Assembly: GCF_900106795.1 (NCBI RefSeq)
Contig: NZ_FNNS01000009.1
Span: 81,996-145,995, forward strand
Reading direction: 5' to 3'
Source: Aequorivita viscosa
GTDB lineage: Bacteria > Bacteroidota > Bacteroidia > Flavobacteriales > Flavobacteriaceae
DNA: 64,000 nt
Under the pieces are notes generated by a model, which saw nothing but the letters and a program-made list of their open reading frames with translations, was not told where the DNA came from and did not search any database. Below, in pieces: positions 27,490-37,168 of the stretch. How positions within the stretch are numbered: the stretch's first letter is position 1; every line of letters begins with the position of its first letter. The translations under genes were made by a program, and so were the position numbers.

Positions 27490-27497
27490 TATATTTG
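27490..27497 (+). promoter_or_regulatory. Candidate -7 element TATATTTG
   Basis: TATATTTG at 27490-27497 lies 21 bases before the ATG at 27519 and matches TAnnTTTG. No TTG is visible 17-23 bases upstream, so this is a partial match. It supports the ATG at 27519 rather than the start at 27495, which would overlap the element. Confidence 0.4.
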
Positions 27498-27518
27498 TCC
27501 GGCGTAAAATCGATTAAA

Positions 27519-28124
27519 ATGAAAAATGTATTTAAACTTTTTGTATTGTCTTTTTTTCTGATGGCTTTTCAATGTGATGATGATATGGGAAGTTCTTTGG
27601 TTTTTAATACTTTTAAAACCAGTGTAACGCCGCAGTCAAATTTTACGTTGAATGATACAATTTGGGTAACTGGAAAAATATCTTCAAGGGTTTTTGATAA
27701 CGAAACAAACGATTCAATTTTCTTTAATGATCACCCTTTTTCAGACGAATTTCTGGTTATGAAACTCATTAATTCAAATCCGGAGGTTACTAGTGAAGGT
27801 GCAATAGACCATTTTAAAATTGTGACTAGTGTTGGTGATTCGTACACTTCGGTATGTGATGAATCTAATTTGATAGCACAAAATGCATTAGGTTCTGATA
27901 TGGAGTTTTATACTTATAAAATAGGTTTTGTGCCATTGCAAACTGCCGATTACGTTTTTAGTTTTAGAGATGCAACTTTGACTAATTCTGAACGAAACGA
28001 ACATATAATTCAAAACTATCTTATGGCAGCACATCCTGGTGAAATAGGTTTCGATCAATGTGGTTCATATAGTTACAGGATTTTAAGCGAAACTAATCGT
28101 GAATTTTATTTCACGGTACGCTAG
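27519..28124 (+). CDS. Putative lipoprotein, function unknown
   Basis: The 201-residue product starts at the ATG at 27519 and has a short lipoprotein signal with the lipobox MAFQC (Cys near 18), followed by three aspartates. The mature part is predicted to be mainly beta-strand and has three further cysteines. One is near SVCDES and one near FDQCGSYSY, and they could form a disulfide. I do not recognise the family. It is a single gene between the S9 operon and rimO, each apparently with its own promoter. Confidence 0.7.
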   Translation: MKNVFKLFVLSFFLMAFQCDDDMGSSLVFNTFKTSVTPQSNFTLNDTIWVTGKISSRVFDNETNDSIFFNDHPFSDEFLVMKLINSNPEVTSEGAIDHFKIVTSVGDSYTSVCDESNLIAQNALGSDMEFYTYKIGFVPLQTADYVFSFRDATLTNSERNEHIIQNYLMAAHPGEIGFDQCGSYSYRILSETNREFYFTVR

Positions 28125-28206
28125 AAATAATATTCGGTTTTAATAGTGTTTAAAAGCATCTTCAGGCTTTTCAAAATTTAAAAACTTCACCTTTAAGCTA
28201 TTCGTA

Positions 28207-28235
28207 TTGATTTAGTTTAAATGGTTGTATCTTTG
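28207..28235 (+). promoter_or_regulatory. Promoter of rimO (TTG-N18-TATCTTTG)
   Basis: TTG at 28207-28209 and TATCTTTG at 28228-28235 are separated by 18 bases, an excellent Bacteroidota promoter. It covers the upstream in-frame start at 28225, so translation must begin at the ATG at 28258. Confidence 0.75.
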
Positions 28236-28257
28236 CACCCCGATAATAAAAATCTAT

Positions 28258-29559
28258 ATGCGTACTAAAACCCTAAAGAAGAATAAAATTAACGTAGTAA
28301 CCCTTGGCTGCTCAAAGAATGTTTACGACAGTGAAGTGCTGATGGGGCAGCTTCGTGAGAGTAACAAAGAGGTTGTTCACGAAGAAGAAGGGAATATCGT
28401 GGTTATTAATACTTGCGGATTTATAAATAATGCCAAGGAAGAAAGCATAAACACTATTCTTGAATACGTTCAGAAAAAGGAGGATGGCGTAGTAGATAAG
28501 GTTTTTGTTACTGGTTGCCTTTCCGAAAGGTATAAACCAGATTTACAGAAAGAAATTCCAAATGTTGATGAATATTTTGGCACTACAGAACTTCCAGGTT
28601 TGTTAAAAGCTTTGGGTGCTGATTACAAACATGAATTAATTGGTGAACGAATTACAACTACGCCAAAAAACTATGCATATTTCAAAATAGCGGAGGGTTG
28701 TGATAGACCTTGTTCTTTTTGCGCAATTCCAATTATGCGAGGAAAGCACCGAAGTACACCTATGGAAGATTTGGTTGTTGAAGCCGAAAAACTTGCAGCA
28801 AAAGGAGTGAAGGAATTGATTTTGATCGCTCAAGATTTAACCTATTACGGTTTAGATTTATACAAAAAAAGAAACCTTGCAGAATTACTTCAAAAGTTAG
28901 CAAAGGTTGAAGGGATTGAGTGGATTCGCTTGCACTATGCATTCCCAACAGGGTTTCCAATGGACGTTTTGGATGTAATGCGTAGCGAGCCTAAAATTTG
29001 TAATTATATAGATATTCCATTGCAGCATATTTCGGATTCAATTTTGAAGTCGATGCGCCGCGGAACTACAAAAGCGAAAACAACCAAATTGTTAGAAGAG
29101 TTTAGAGCTGCCGTTCCTGAAATGGCAATACGAACTACTTTAATTGTTGGGTATCCTGGCGAAACTGAAGAGGATTTCCAAACCCTAAAACAATGGGTGA
29201 AAGATATGCGTTTTGAACGTTTGGGATGTTTTACATATTCACACGAAGAAAACACTCACGCCTATAATTTGGAAGACGATGTTCCCGAAGAAGTGAAAAT
29301 GGATCGGGCTAATGAAATCATGGAAATTCAATCACAGATTTCTTGGGAATTGAATCAACAGAAAATAGGCAAGGAATTCCGAGTGGTTATCGATAGAAAA
29401 GAAGGCGGTTATTTTGTAGGAAGAACAGAATTTGACAGTCCCGATGTTGATAACGAGGTTTTGATTAATGCCGAAAACGATTATTTGCGAACAGGTGAGT
29501 TTTTCACGGTGAAAATCACAGCAGCTGAAGATTTTGATCTTTATGCAGAAGTGGTTTAA
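28258..29559 (+). CDS. rimO: Ribosomal protein S12 methylthiotransferase RimO
   Basis: RimO is a radical-SAM enzyme that adds a methylthio group to a conserved aspartate of ribosomal protein S12. The 433-residue product has the N-terminal UPF0004 domain with cluster cysteines (LGCSKN, NTCGF, TGCLSE). The radical-SAM motif is C148-X3-C152-X2-C155, with the RimO-type continuation AIPIMRGKHRS. A C-terminal TRAM domain follows (about 370-433). The variant SCAIPxxRGxxRS after the radical-SAM cysteines separates RimO from MiaB. The start is fixed by the promoter. Confidence 0.95.
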   Translation: MRTKTLKKNKINVVTLGCSKNVYDSEVLMGQLRESNKEVVHEEEGNIVVINTCGFINNAKEESINTILEYVQKKEDGVVDKVFVTGCLSERYKPDLQKEIPNVDEYFGTTELPGLLKALGADYKHELIGERITTTPKNYAYFKIAEGCDRPCSFCAIPIMRGKHRSTPMEDLVVEAEKLAAKGVKELILIAQDLTYYGLDLYKKRNLAELLQKLAKVEGIEWIRLHYAFPTGFPMDVLDVMRSEPKICNYIDIPLQHISDSILKSMRRGTTKAKTTKLLEEFRAAVPEMAIRTTLIVGYPGETEEDFQTLKQWVKDMRFERLGCFTYSHEENTHAYNLEDDVPEEVKMDRANEIMEIQSQISWELNQQKIGKEFRVVIDRKEGGYFVGRTEFDSPDVDNEVLINAENDYLRTGEFFTVKITAAEDFDLYAEVV

Positions 29560-29582
29560 GCTCTAGTAAAATAACAATTAGC

Positions 29583-29604
29583 AACCTTTGACAAAGGTTT
29601 TAGG
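29583..29604 (+). terminator. Weak hairpin after rimO, possible terminator
   Basis: AACCTTT (29583-29589) pairs with AAAGGTT (29593-29599) around a 3-base loop and is followed by TTTTA-like sequence. The stem is short and AT-rich, so this is a tentative call. Confidence 0.35.
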
Positions 29605-29667
29605 GCATACCCTTAAAAAACTACATATCCATAGGTACAATGGTTATTTGGGATAATCTTAAATTAC

Positions 29668-30222
29668 TTACATCTTTTTGATTACGGCTTTGGCCAAGGC
29701 TGAAGTTTTTTCAATCAAATCTTGAGTATTCAAAGGGTTTTCATTTTTTGGTTTCACATAAATAGATATGTAAAATATGTAACCATCTTCAGTTACTCGT
29801 AGTTGGCCATTTTCGTACTCGCTCCACGAAGCTTTATCGCCTATTCCTGGTACTTCTTGAAGGTTGTGTTTGCTATAAACCTGCTTATTTTGGGTTTCCC
29901 AAGTTTTGTTCATTTCTGCTTCACTTTTTTGTGCCCAATGTGCAAAAGCAAATCGAACTGTATATTCCAAATTAGGGTTTTCTGGTGATTGCCATTTGTA
30001 ATAACAAATTTCATCGTGTTTTTTGGTTTGTTCTATTTCTACCTGATTTGAAAGGTCGAAAACGGATCGAACATCACTGACAGTAATCAATTCACAACTA
30101 TCAGAATTGTCATAGCTTCCTTTTTGATCGCTCGTTTTGTCATTGCAAGAAGATGCTAGAATAACCAAAGACATAACCAATAGAAAAATTGGATTCGTTA
30201 GTGAATTTAAAGATGATTTCAT
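29668..30222 (-). CDS. Putative lipoprotein, function unknown
   Basis: The 184-residue product has a lipoprotein signal with lipobox LASSC (Cys near 26), then a polar linker. A compact domain begins DSCELITVSDVRSVF (about 41-55) and has a second cysteine in EICYYKW. The C-terminal part (VPGIGDKASW, YIFYISIYV) has alternating strands. The pattern of a cysteine followed by an LIT-x-x-DV helix recalls small secreted domains such as DUF3558, but I cannot confirm that. The gene stands alone on the minus strand, convergent with rimO. Confidence 0.7.
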   Translation of the reverse strand: MKSSLNSLTNPIFLLVMSLVILASSCNDKTSDQKGSYDNSDSCELITVSDVRSVFDLSNQVEIEQTKKHDEICYYKWQSPENPNLEYTVRFAFAHWAQKSEAEMNKTWETQNKQVYSKHNLQEVPGIGDKASWSEYENGQLRVTEDGYIFYISIYVKPKNENPLNTQDLIEKTSALAKAVIKKM

Positions 30223-30365
30223 AAATTGATTTTTTAATTAGTTTTCTAACTTATCAATGACATTTTTAAAAGCATATTTTTAGGAACATAATTCTCTCAG
30301 TAACACCTGTTGTCACTACCTTAAATCTAAAATTCAACACGTTTTGTGAGTTTAAAATGATAGAA

Positions 30366-30728
30366 TTAAGAAATGCCACTAAGCCATTCTTGAAATTTTT
30401 CACCTAAAACAGGAACGGGTTTTCTTTCTCCATTTACAGCGCTTATCAATGCTATTACCCATAAGGCAATAATTAAAAGCGATCCTAGCATACTAATCAG
30501 CCAACCTACAAATGGCACATAACTAAGTATGCTAAGTGCTATTCCAAACAGTCCCAATCCCAAAGATTGCCTTATATGAAAAGCAGTAAATGAATTCTTT
30601 TTTTCGTTATTTATAATAAAAGCGATTATAAGTCCAAAAATGGTCATATAAGAGACTATTGCCATTGTTTTTCCTTCTTCAATCGTTGATGCTTCTGATG
30701 AATTTGGTGTATTTGTTTCGTCTACCAT
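30366..30728 (-). CDS. Small DUF4870-like membrane protein
   Basis: I choose the ATG at 30728 (MVDETNTPNSS), giving 120 residues. The earlier frame start at 30767 adds an unlikely leader. A polar N-terminus is followed by three hydrophobic helices (about 33-51, 66-82, 85-108) and the segment FTAFHIRQSLGLGL, typical of DUF4870/Tic20-like proteins. The function of this family is not known. It is monocistronic. Confidence 0.75.
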   Translation of the reverse strand: MVDETNTPNSSEASTIEEGKTMAIVSYMTIFGLIIAFIINNEKKNSFTAFHIRQSLGLGLFGIALSILSYVPFVGWLISMLGSLLIIALWVIALISAVNGERKPVPVLGEKFQEWLSGIS

Positions 30729-31148
30729 TATATTATTTTTATTCGTTGTGTATTTTGACAAGAACATATAGATAGGAGAACAAAAGCTTTGTTTTTTCTT
30801 TAATCCAAAAGCAGGGAGTAGAGGTTTTTACGATTGTTTCTATATGGTTTGTACAATGCTGCCAAAAATCTGTTCAAAACGCACGACGGATATTCCGGTT
30901 TTAAATGTACTAATATGTTTTTTCTCTTACAGTAGCTAATGAGTATTTCGTTGACTTAACCTAGCATTAGGTGGTTTTGAGTGAGAAAGAACTTAGTTTT
31001 CAAAATATCAATGTAAATTTTTAACTTCAAAAGGAGTCTGAATAGAAGCTGATAAGCGCTGAAGGTTGTAGCATGAAAAAACTGGAATAATAAAAACCAA
31101 GGTGTTTTTACTGTTCCAGTTTCTAATCTCATGTATTTAGAAGTTTAC
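30729..31148. other. Intergenic region upstream of the DUF4870 gene and downstream of dps
   Basis: These 420 bases contain the dps terminator (31079-31122). Apart from that hairpin I see no gene-like frame, RNA gene or clear promoter. Confidence 0.5.
31079..31122 (-). terminator. Terminator of dps
   Basis: Two 19-base arms, 31079-31097 and 31104-31122, are complementary at 17 positions plus one G-T pair, around a 6-base loop. On the minus strand the stem is followed by a T run (complement of the A run at 31076-31080). It lies 27 bases after the dps stop. Confidence 0.8.
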
Positions 31149-31640
31149 TTATGCTTCTGGGTGGTTATCTGTGGCTTTCATTGTCCAAGCATCCAACATC
31201 CAGCTTACCTTTTCAATATAACCAATGTATCCTCCAATCAGGTCGATTGTTCCTTCATCTTCAGCCTTATCGGCAGTCTCGATCACCTTACGCATTTGTT
31301 TTAAAAGAAGTCCGTGGTCGGTTAATAGTTTTTCAACCATTTCTAAATCTTTAGTATTTTCAGAAGCTTCTTTGATGCTGCTCATTTTTATGTAATCTGA
31401 AAAATTGCTTGTAGGTTGAAAGCGTAATGTTAAAATGCGTTCAGCGATTTCGTCAATTTTAACTTTGGCATCATCATACATTTCTTCGAATTTGTTGTGA
31501 AGGTCAAAGAAATGATTGCCTACGATGTTCCAATGGAAGTTACGTAGTTTTTGATAGTATAAATGATAATCTGCTAAAAGAACATTTAGTTCTTTTGCGG
31601 TAGCGGTTGTTTTCTTTTTATCAAGATTTAAATAGCTCAT
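31149..31640 (-). CDS. dps: Dps family DNA-binding ferritin
   Basis: Dps proteins form 12-subunit shells that store iron by oxidising Fe(II) with peroxide, and many protect DNA in stationary phase. The 163-residue product has the Dps four-helix pattern. The ferroxidase ligands are seen as His in NFHWNIVG (about 34-41) and as acidic residues in HNKFEEMYDDAKVKIDEIAE (about 48-67). The N-terminus is rich in Lys and Thr, as in DNA-binding members. It is monocistronic, with a strong promoter and terminator. Confidence 0.93.
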   Translation of the reverse strand: MSYLNLDKKKTTATAKELNVLLADYHLYYQKLRNFHWNIVGNHFFDLHNKFEEMYDDAKVKIDEIAERILTLRFQPTSNFSDYIKMSSIKEASENTKDLEMVEKLLTDHGLLLKQMRKVIETADKAEDEGTIDLIGGYIGYIEKVSWMLDAWTMKATDNHPEA

Positions 31641-32190
31641 ATAGTTGTTTTTTTAAGATTCACCCAAAGATAATTAAAGCTTAAGCCAGAAGCAATTAAA
31701 AGAGAGGGTTTAGCCTTTTTTTAACGTAAGAAAGATGGGTTTTTTACCACTTTTTAATTTTTATAAATTTCTCAAATAAAACAGTAGCAAATTAATTTAT
31801 CGCAACAATTTATGAGGCTTAAATACTCAGGTTTTCAGGTTTTGAAGTTGTCTTGAATTTTTGTTACAACAATTTTAGTTTACTTGTCATGACGTCAACA
31901 GAATGTTGAATTGAAGGTTTTAAAAATTTTTAAATTTAGAATGTTACACACTTTGTTGTTAATTCTTAATCATAACTATATAAAAGAGGTATGTTAATCT
32001 TTGTTAATTTAAAATAAATGTTTACTTTCACGGTCGCCAATGTATAATTAATGTTTTAATTAATTTGTTAAGGTTTTGGTTATCAGTGTTAGCAATTGTT
32101 TACAGCAGTTGTACGTGTTAATTGAACGCCTTAATTACTTTATTTTTAAACCTTGATTTCTAAACGCTTTATTAACAAAAAACCCTACTA
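31641..32190. other. Divergent intergenic region between dps and the large FN3/GEVED gene
   Basis: These 550 bases hold the dps promoter near the left end. The right part should hold the promoter and a long leader of the large secreted-protein gene. TAATCTTTG near 31994-32002 is close to the consensus but has three bases between TA and TTTG. I see no open frame or RNA gene. Confidence 0.5.
31665..31695 (-). promoter_or_regulatory. Promoter of dps (TTG-N20-TATCTTTG)
   Basis: On the minus strand, TTG (complement of 31693-31695) is followed after 20 bases by TATCTTTG (complement of 31665-31672). The ATG at 31640 lies 24 bases downstream. Spacing and both elements fit the Bacteroidota consensus. 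Confidence 0.7.
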
Positions 32191-35100
32191 ATGAAAAAAA
32201 TTACATTACTGATTCTATTTGGACTTCTGAGTACTTGGGCGAATTTTGCTCAAGTTATTGTAGGAAGCCAAAACGGCACTACGAATGCCATGCCAATTAG
32301 CAGTTGTTTTGCCTATTCTTATAGCCAACAGCTGATTTATCAAAGTGATATCAATTCTACTGCTGGAGATATTACTTCTATCTCGTTTTATTTTGATAGA
32401 ACAACGTCTACAACCAATAGCAATAGTGCTGGATGGACAGTTTATTTAGGTCATACTACAAAAACTCAGTTTTCAAATAACGACGATTGGTTGCCGTTCG
32501 CAGAGTTAACTGAAGTTTATACAGGAACAGTGACATATCCAGCTGAAGGAAATCAAATGCTTATAACCTTTGATACCCCATTTCCTTACAATAATGTAGA
32601 CAATCTTGTTGTTGCTGTTGATGAAAATCAACCAGGATTTGATTGTACTAATTATTTTGGAAAAACTGGAGCTATGGGTTCTGGAAGAAGTATTTACTTC
32701 CGAAGTGATACCGATAACCCTGACCCTGCTGCGCCTCCAACAGCGCAAGCAAGAACAAACTTTATTAATAATGTTATTTTAGGAGGGCTTCAAGAAGCTT
32801 GTCCAAGACCATCTAACCTTACTATAACAGGAGGAACGGATACTACTGCAGATTTAAATTGGGCAGAAAATGGTGTGGCTACAGAATGGGAAGTGGTGTA
32901 CGGCGTTGCAGGTTTTAATCCGAATACTGAAGGAACAATAATTCTCGATGACGATGGTACTCCTGGACTTACAGTAACAGGTCTAAGTGCAAATACACTT
33001 TATGATTTTTATGTTCGTGCAATTTGTGGAGTGGGAGAACAAAGTGCTCTTGTAGGCCCTGTTGCTTATAATACTAGTTGTGGTATTTCGTCTCCTCCAT
33101 TTACTGAAGGTTTCGAAACTTCGTTTACAGATCAGCAACCGCTTGGAGGATGTTGGTCACAGAGTTCTGTAACAGGCGCAAATGAATGGATTACAAATAA
33201 TACGTTAACTAATTATAACCGTGGGCCACGAAGTGGAGGTTGGAATATCTATTTGCGATATGGTAATGAAGATTGGATATTTTATCCTTTAAGCCTTACA
33301 GGAGGTACTTCTTACGAACTTCGTTTTTATGCAAGACAAGATAGCGCTAATGGTGCCAATGCAAGTGTTGCCGCTGCCTTTGGATTGACAGATACTCCTG
33401 CAGGGATGACAAATACTATCCTTCCGTCAACTCCTGTGATTAATGGTGACTATCAAGAGTTTTCTGAATTCTTTACACCAACAGATACTGGGATCTATTA
33501 TATTGGTATAAAAGGACAAATAAGTTCAAGTCCTTGGTATCTTTCAATAGACGATATTAGCGTTGAAGAAGCTGCTGGATGTTTACGCCCAGGAGCTCTT
33601 GCAGTTGGAACAGTTACAGACACAACAGCAGAGGTGAGCTGGACTCCAAACGGACCTGCTACAGAGTGGAATGTTATTTATGGAATAGCAGGTTTTGATC
33701 CGTTAACAGAAGGAACAACAGTTACAGTAAGTGATGATCCACAAACTACCCTTACAGGTTTAACAATAGATACGGGCTATGAATTTTATGTTCGATCTAT
33801 TTGTGCGCCAGGCGATGAGAGTACACTTTCTTCATCAAAATATTTCTATACTGGATATTGCGAGTATACATCTACTACGACTAGCTACTATATAAATAAC
33901 TTCTCTACAACAGATGGTGGGCAGAATATTACAAATTTGAACTCTGGGTTGTCTCCAGGAGGATATGGTAATTTTACCGATAAGATAGTGGCGGCTTGGG
34001 CTGATGGAAGTTTTGATTTTGATGTTAGCTATGGTAGCTCTTCAACATCTAGTTTCGGATTTAACATGTGGATTGATTATAACGGAAACATGGAGTTTGA
34101 GGAGTCTGAAAAAGTTCATGCGTCCGGTGGCTATAGCACTGGTGAACAAGGTACTATTACTGTTCCCGCTGGTACTCCAAATGGCAATTATAGAATTAGA
34201 ATAGTGGCTGATTGGTTAAATACAAACCCACAGCCTTGCGGTACCTCATCATACGGTGAAGCTGAAGATTATACGCTTATGGTGATAGATCAACCTACTT
34301 GTATGCCGGTTAGTGATTTAGTAGTTACTTCACTTACACACGAAAGTGCCGTTGTTGCTTGGACTCCTTATGGGGCTGAGACAGAATGGGAAGTGATATA
34401 CGGACTAACAGATTTTGACCCGCTTACGGCAGGAACTTCAATTCCAGTTCTAACGACTCCTGAAGCAACACTTTCTGGTTTAGACCCTAATACTACCTAC
34501 GATTTTTATGTAAAAGCGATATGTAGCCCTACAGATGAGAGTTACTTGGCAGGTCCTATGAGTTTTACAACTTCGTGTGTGCCAGCAAGTATTCCTTTTA
34601 ACGAAGGTTTTGAAACAGGTTATACTCACGATCAGCCACTCGCTGGATGTTGGTCACAAGCCTCTATTACAGGAGGAAATCCTTGGACTTTAAACAATAC
34701 GTTTACTACGTATAATCGTACTCCTAATACTGGAGATTGGAACGTAACATTACGATACGGAAACGAAGATTGGATGTTCTATCCGCTTGATCTTACAGGA
34801 GGAACTACTTATATGTTAACCTTTTATGCTAGACAGGATAGTGCCAATGGTGCTAATGCAAGTATTTTAGCTGCATATGGAACGGTTGATAACGCAGCAG
34901 CAATGACAAATGCCATTGTGCCTTCAACTCCTTTGGTCAATGGAAACTATCAAGAATTTTCTGAATTCTTTACCCCTGCAACTTCTGGTGTGTATTACTT
35001 AGGAATTAAAGGTACTATTAGCGGAAGTCCTTGGTATATTTCCTTAGACGATATTAGCGTAGAAGAAGCTAGTGGATGTCTGCGTCCTGGTGCTTTAACA

Positions 35101-37098
35101 GTCGGAGAGGTTACTGAAACCACAGCTGTTGTGAGCTGGACTGAAAACGGTTCGGCAACAGAATGGAATGTTGTATACGGTGAAGCAGGTTTTGATCCAG
35201 AAACTGAAGGAACTACTGTTGTTGTAAATGGCACTCCAGAAACAACTCTTACAGGGTTAATTAGCGATACTGGATACGAATTTTATGTACGTGCAATTTG
35301 TGGTGCAGGTGATGAAAGTACGCTTTCTGCGGCTAAATATTTCTTTACAGGGTATTGCCAGTATACTTCAACTTCGACGTCTTACTATATCAATAACTTT
35401 GAAACTACAGAAGCTATCCAGAATGTTAGCAATACCAATTCGGGACTATCGCCAAATGGTTATGGTAACTTTACCGATATGGTTGTAACTACATTCGCAG
35501 GTGGAAGCTTTGACTTTAGCGCTAGTTACGCTGGAACTTCTACTTATGGATTTAACATGTTTATCGATTACAACGGAAACATGGAATTTGAAGCTTCTGA
35601 AAGAGTGTATGCTTCTGGAGGTTATTTCTCAAGTGCTCAAGGTACTATTACTGTGCCTATGGATGTTGCAAATGGTAACTATAGAATTAGAATTATAGCT
35701 GATTTCTTAAACACAAACCCTCAGCCTTGTGGTACTTCTGCTTACGGAGAAGCTGAAGATTATACCTTAATGATTATTGATACCCCTAGTTGTATGCCTC
35801 CAAGAGGTGTTGCTGTAATTGGCGTTACAGAAACTACTGCCGATGTAAGTTGGACTCCTTGGGGAACTGAAACAGAATGGGATATTATTTTTGGAGCTCC
35901 AGGATTTGATCCAGAAACTGAAGGAACAATACAAAACCATACAGGTGGTGTGGCTGAAGCAACTATCACTGGTTTAACAGCTAGTACCGAATACGAATTC
36001 TACGTGAGAGGTGTTTGTGGTGTCGACGATGTTAGTATTTGGACAGGTCCAGGTTACTTCGTTACCGAATGTGTTGTTTTGAACATTCCTTATATGTTAG
36101 ATTTTGAAGGAGCAACTCCTCCAAACTTGCCAATTTGTACAAGTACTGAAGCTATAGGTAACAGTAGTAGTTGGGAAACTTCATATGTTAACCAAAGCGG
36201 ATTTACCGGTAAAGCGTTACGTTACAAATGGTCACAAAATGATGCAAACACTTGGTTCTATACGCAAGGTCTAAATCTTACAGCTGGAATTGAATATAAA
36301 ATCTCGTATAAGTACGGTAATAGCGATAACGGTTTCACTGAAAAAATGAAAGTAGCCTATGGCGGTGCTCCAGGTGCTACCTATATGACCAATGAACTGG
36401 CTGATTATACAGAAATTAATACAGGAGAACCAACCGAGGAGTCAATAATATTTATGGCTCCTGAAGATGGAGTATACTACTTTGGTTTCCATGCGTATTC
36501 ATCTGCAGATCAATTCTACTTATTTGTAGATAATATTCATATTGGCTTTGCGGCCGAATGTGATGTTGTAACCGATATAGAAGTTGTAGAGATTACGGAT
36601 GAATCTGTTACAGTGTCTTGGACAGAGTCTGATACTGCTTCCGATGGTTACACTGTAGATGTGTATCTTGCAGGTGCAAATCCGAATCTAGACACACCAG
36701 TGGCTACTGAAACTGTTCCTGTGGGTACTTCTAGTGCTACAGTTACTGGTTTAATGCCAGATACAGCTTATGATGTTTATGTTACTTCAGATTGTGGTGA
36801 AGGAAATGTGATAAGAAGTCAAGCAATAGGCTTTTCAACTGCTGTTGTTGGAATTGGCAGTAATAATTTAGTGAAAATAACTTATTTCCCAAATCCAGTA
36901 AAAGAGCAATTGACCATAACTGCTGCTAAATCGATTGAGAGTGTAATTGTTTATAATCTTTTAGGTCAAACTGTAATGCAGGTTGAGCCAAGAAACGTAA
37001 ATGTTGTATTAGATATGTCAGCTTTGCCAACTGGAACTTATGTTCTTCAGGCAAACGTTGTGGATGCTTCTTCCACTTTCAAAATTGTGAAAGAGTAA
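32191..37098 (+). CDS. Large secreted FN3/GEVED repeat protein with T9SS sorting domain
   Basis: The 1635-residue product has a signal peptide ending NFAQ (about 20), then an N-terminal domain of about 180 residues. Two tandem units of about 500 residues follow (204-703 and 704-1200). Each unit contains an FN3 domain, a jelly-roll-like domain (GGCWSQ or AGCWSQ to SIDDISVEEA or SLDDISVEEA), a second FN3 domain and a GEVED domain (IDYNGNMEFE ... YGEAEDYTL). A third FN3, a divergent jelly-roll and a last FN3 come next. The protein ends with a type A T9SS sorting domain (YFPNPVKEQL to the end). It is predicted to be an extracellular adhesin or matrix protein. The two units are alike enough to reflect a recent duplication. 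Confidence 0.88.
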   Translation: MKKITLLILFGLLSTWANFAQVIVGSQNGTTNAMPISSCFAYSYSQQLIYQSDINSTAGDITSISFYFDRTTSTTNSNSAGWTVYLGHTTKTQFSNNDDWLPFAELTEVYTGTVTYPAEGNQMLITFDTPFPYNNVDNLVVAVDENQPGFDCTNYFGKTGAMGSGRSIYFRSDTDNPDPAAPPTAQARTNFINNVILGGLQEACPRPSNLTITGGTDTTADLNWAENGVATEWEVVYGVAGFNPNTEGTIILDDDGTPGLTVTGLSANTLYDFYVRAICGVGEQSALVGPVAYNTSCGISSPPFTEGFETSFTDQQPLGGCWSQSSVTGANEWITNNTLTNYNRGPRSGGWNIYLRYGNEDWIFYPLSLTGGTSYELRFYARQDSANGANASVAAAFGLTDTPAGMTNTILPSTPVINGDYQEFSEFFTPTDTGIYYIGIKGQISSSPWYLSIDDISVEEAAGCLRPGALAVGTVTDTTAEVSWTPNGPATEWNVIYGIAGFDPLTEGTTVTVSDDPQTTLTGLTIDTGYEFYVRSICAPGDESTLSSSKYFYTGYCEYTSTTTSYYINNFSTTDGGQNITNLNSGLSPGGYGNFTDKIVAAWADGSFDFDVSYGSSSTSSFGFNMWIDYNGNMEFEESEKVHASGGYSTGEQGTITVPAGTPNGNYRIRIVADWLNTNPQPCGTSSYGEAEDYTLMVIDQPTCMPVSDLVVTSLTHESAVVAWTPYGAETEWEVIYGLTDFDPLTAGTSIPVLTTPEATLSGLDPNTTYDFYVKAICSPTDESYLAGPMSFTTSCVPASIPFNEGFETGYTHDQPLAGCWSQASITGGNPWTLNNTFTTYNRTPNTGDWNVTLRYGNEDWMFYPLDLTGGTTYMLTFYARQDSANGANASILAAYGTVDNAAAMTNAIVPSTPLVNGNYQEFSEFFTPATSGVYYLGIKGTISGSPWYISLDDISVEEASGCLRPGALTVGEVTETTAVVSWTENGSATEWNVVYGEAGFDPETEGTTVVVNGTPETTLTGLISDTGYEFYVRAICGAGDESTLSAAKYFFTGYCQYTSTSTSYYINNFETTEAIQNVSNTNSGLSPNGYGNFTDMVVTTFAGGSFDFSASYAGTSTYGFNMFIDYNGNMEFEASERVYASGGYFSSAQGTITVPMDVANGNYRIRIIADFLNTNPQPCGTSAYGEAEDYTLMIIDTPSCMPPRGVAVIGVTETTADVSWTPWGTETEWDIIFGAPGFDPETEGTIQNHTGGVAEATITGLTASTEYEFYVRGVCGVDDVSIWTGPGYFVTECVVLNIPYMLDFEGATPPNLPICTSTEAIGNSSSWETSYVNQSGFTGKALRYKWSQNDANTWFYTQGLNLTAGIEYKISYKYGNSDNGFTEKMKVAYGGAPGATYMTNELADYTEINTGEPTEESIIFMAPEDGVYYFGFHAYSSADQFYLFVDNIHIGFAAECDVVTDIEVVEITDESVTVSWTESDTASDGYTVDVYLAGANPNLDTPVATETVPVGTSSATVTGLMPDTAYDVYVTSDCGEGNVIRSQAIGFSTAVVGIGSNNLVKITYFPNPVKEQLTITAAKSIESVIVYNLLGQTVMQVEPRNVNVVLDMSALPTGTYVLQANVVDASSTFKIVKE
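32800..35790 (+). repeat. Tandem 1.5-kb duplication inside the large secreted-protein gene
   Basis: Unit 1 spans 32800-34299 and unit 2 spans 34300-35790. Both encode the same domain order and share many identical protein segments, for example YARQDSANGANAS, NTNPQPCGTS and YGEAEDYTLM. A third, partial unit (one FN3) begins at 35791. Boundaries were set at the conserved cysteine that opens each FN3 domain. Confidence 0.8.
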
Positions 37099-37120
37099 GC
37101 TAAGTAAAATTTGTTTATGT

Positions 37121-37150
37121 AAAAAGAGATCTAGCAATAGGTCTCTTTTT
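37121..37150 (+). terminator. Terminator of the large FN3/GEVED gene
   Basis: AAAAAGAGATCT (37121-37132) pairs with AGGTCTCTTTTT (37139-37150) with one G-T pair and a 6-base loop, and ends in a T run. It lies 23 bases after the stop codon. Confidence 0.8.
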
Positions 37151-37168
37151 CATTTTATATCAGTATTG

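Noticed and set aside
31994..32002. TAATCTTTG as promoter of the large FN3/GEVED gene
   Set aside because: There are three bases between TA and TTTG instead of two, and no TTG at the right distance. The match is too weak to annotate.
34004..35698. Several plus-strand frames of about 65 codons inside the large repeat gene
   Set aside because: They recur at equivalent places in the duplicated units and are frame shadows of the FN3/GEVED gene.
32800..35790. Repeat array as CRISPR
   Set aside because: The repeats are 1.5 kb long, coding and without spacers. No short regularly spaced repeats occur anywhere in the window.
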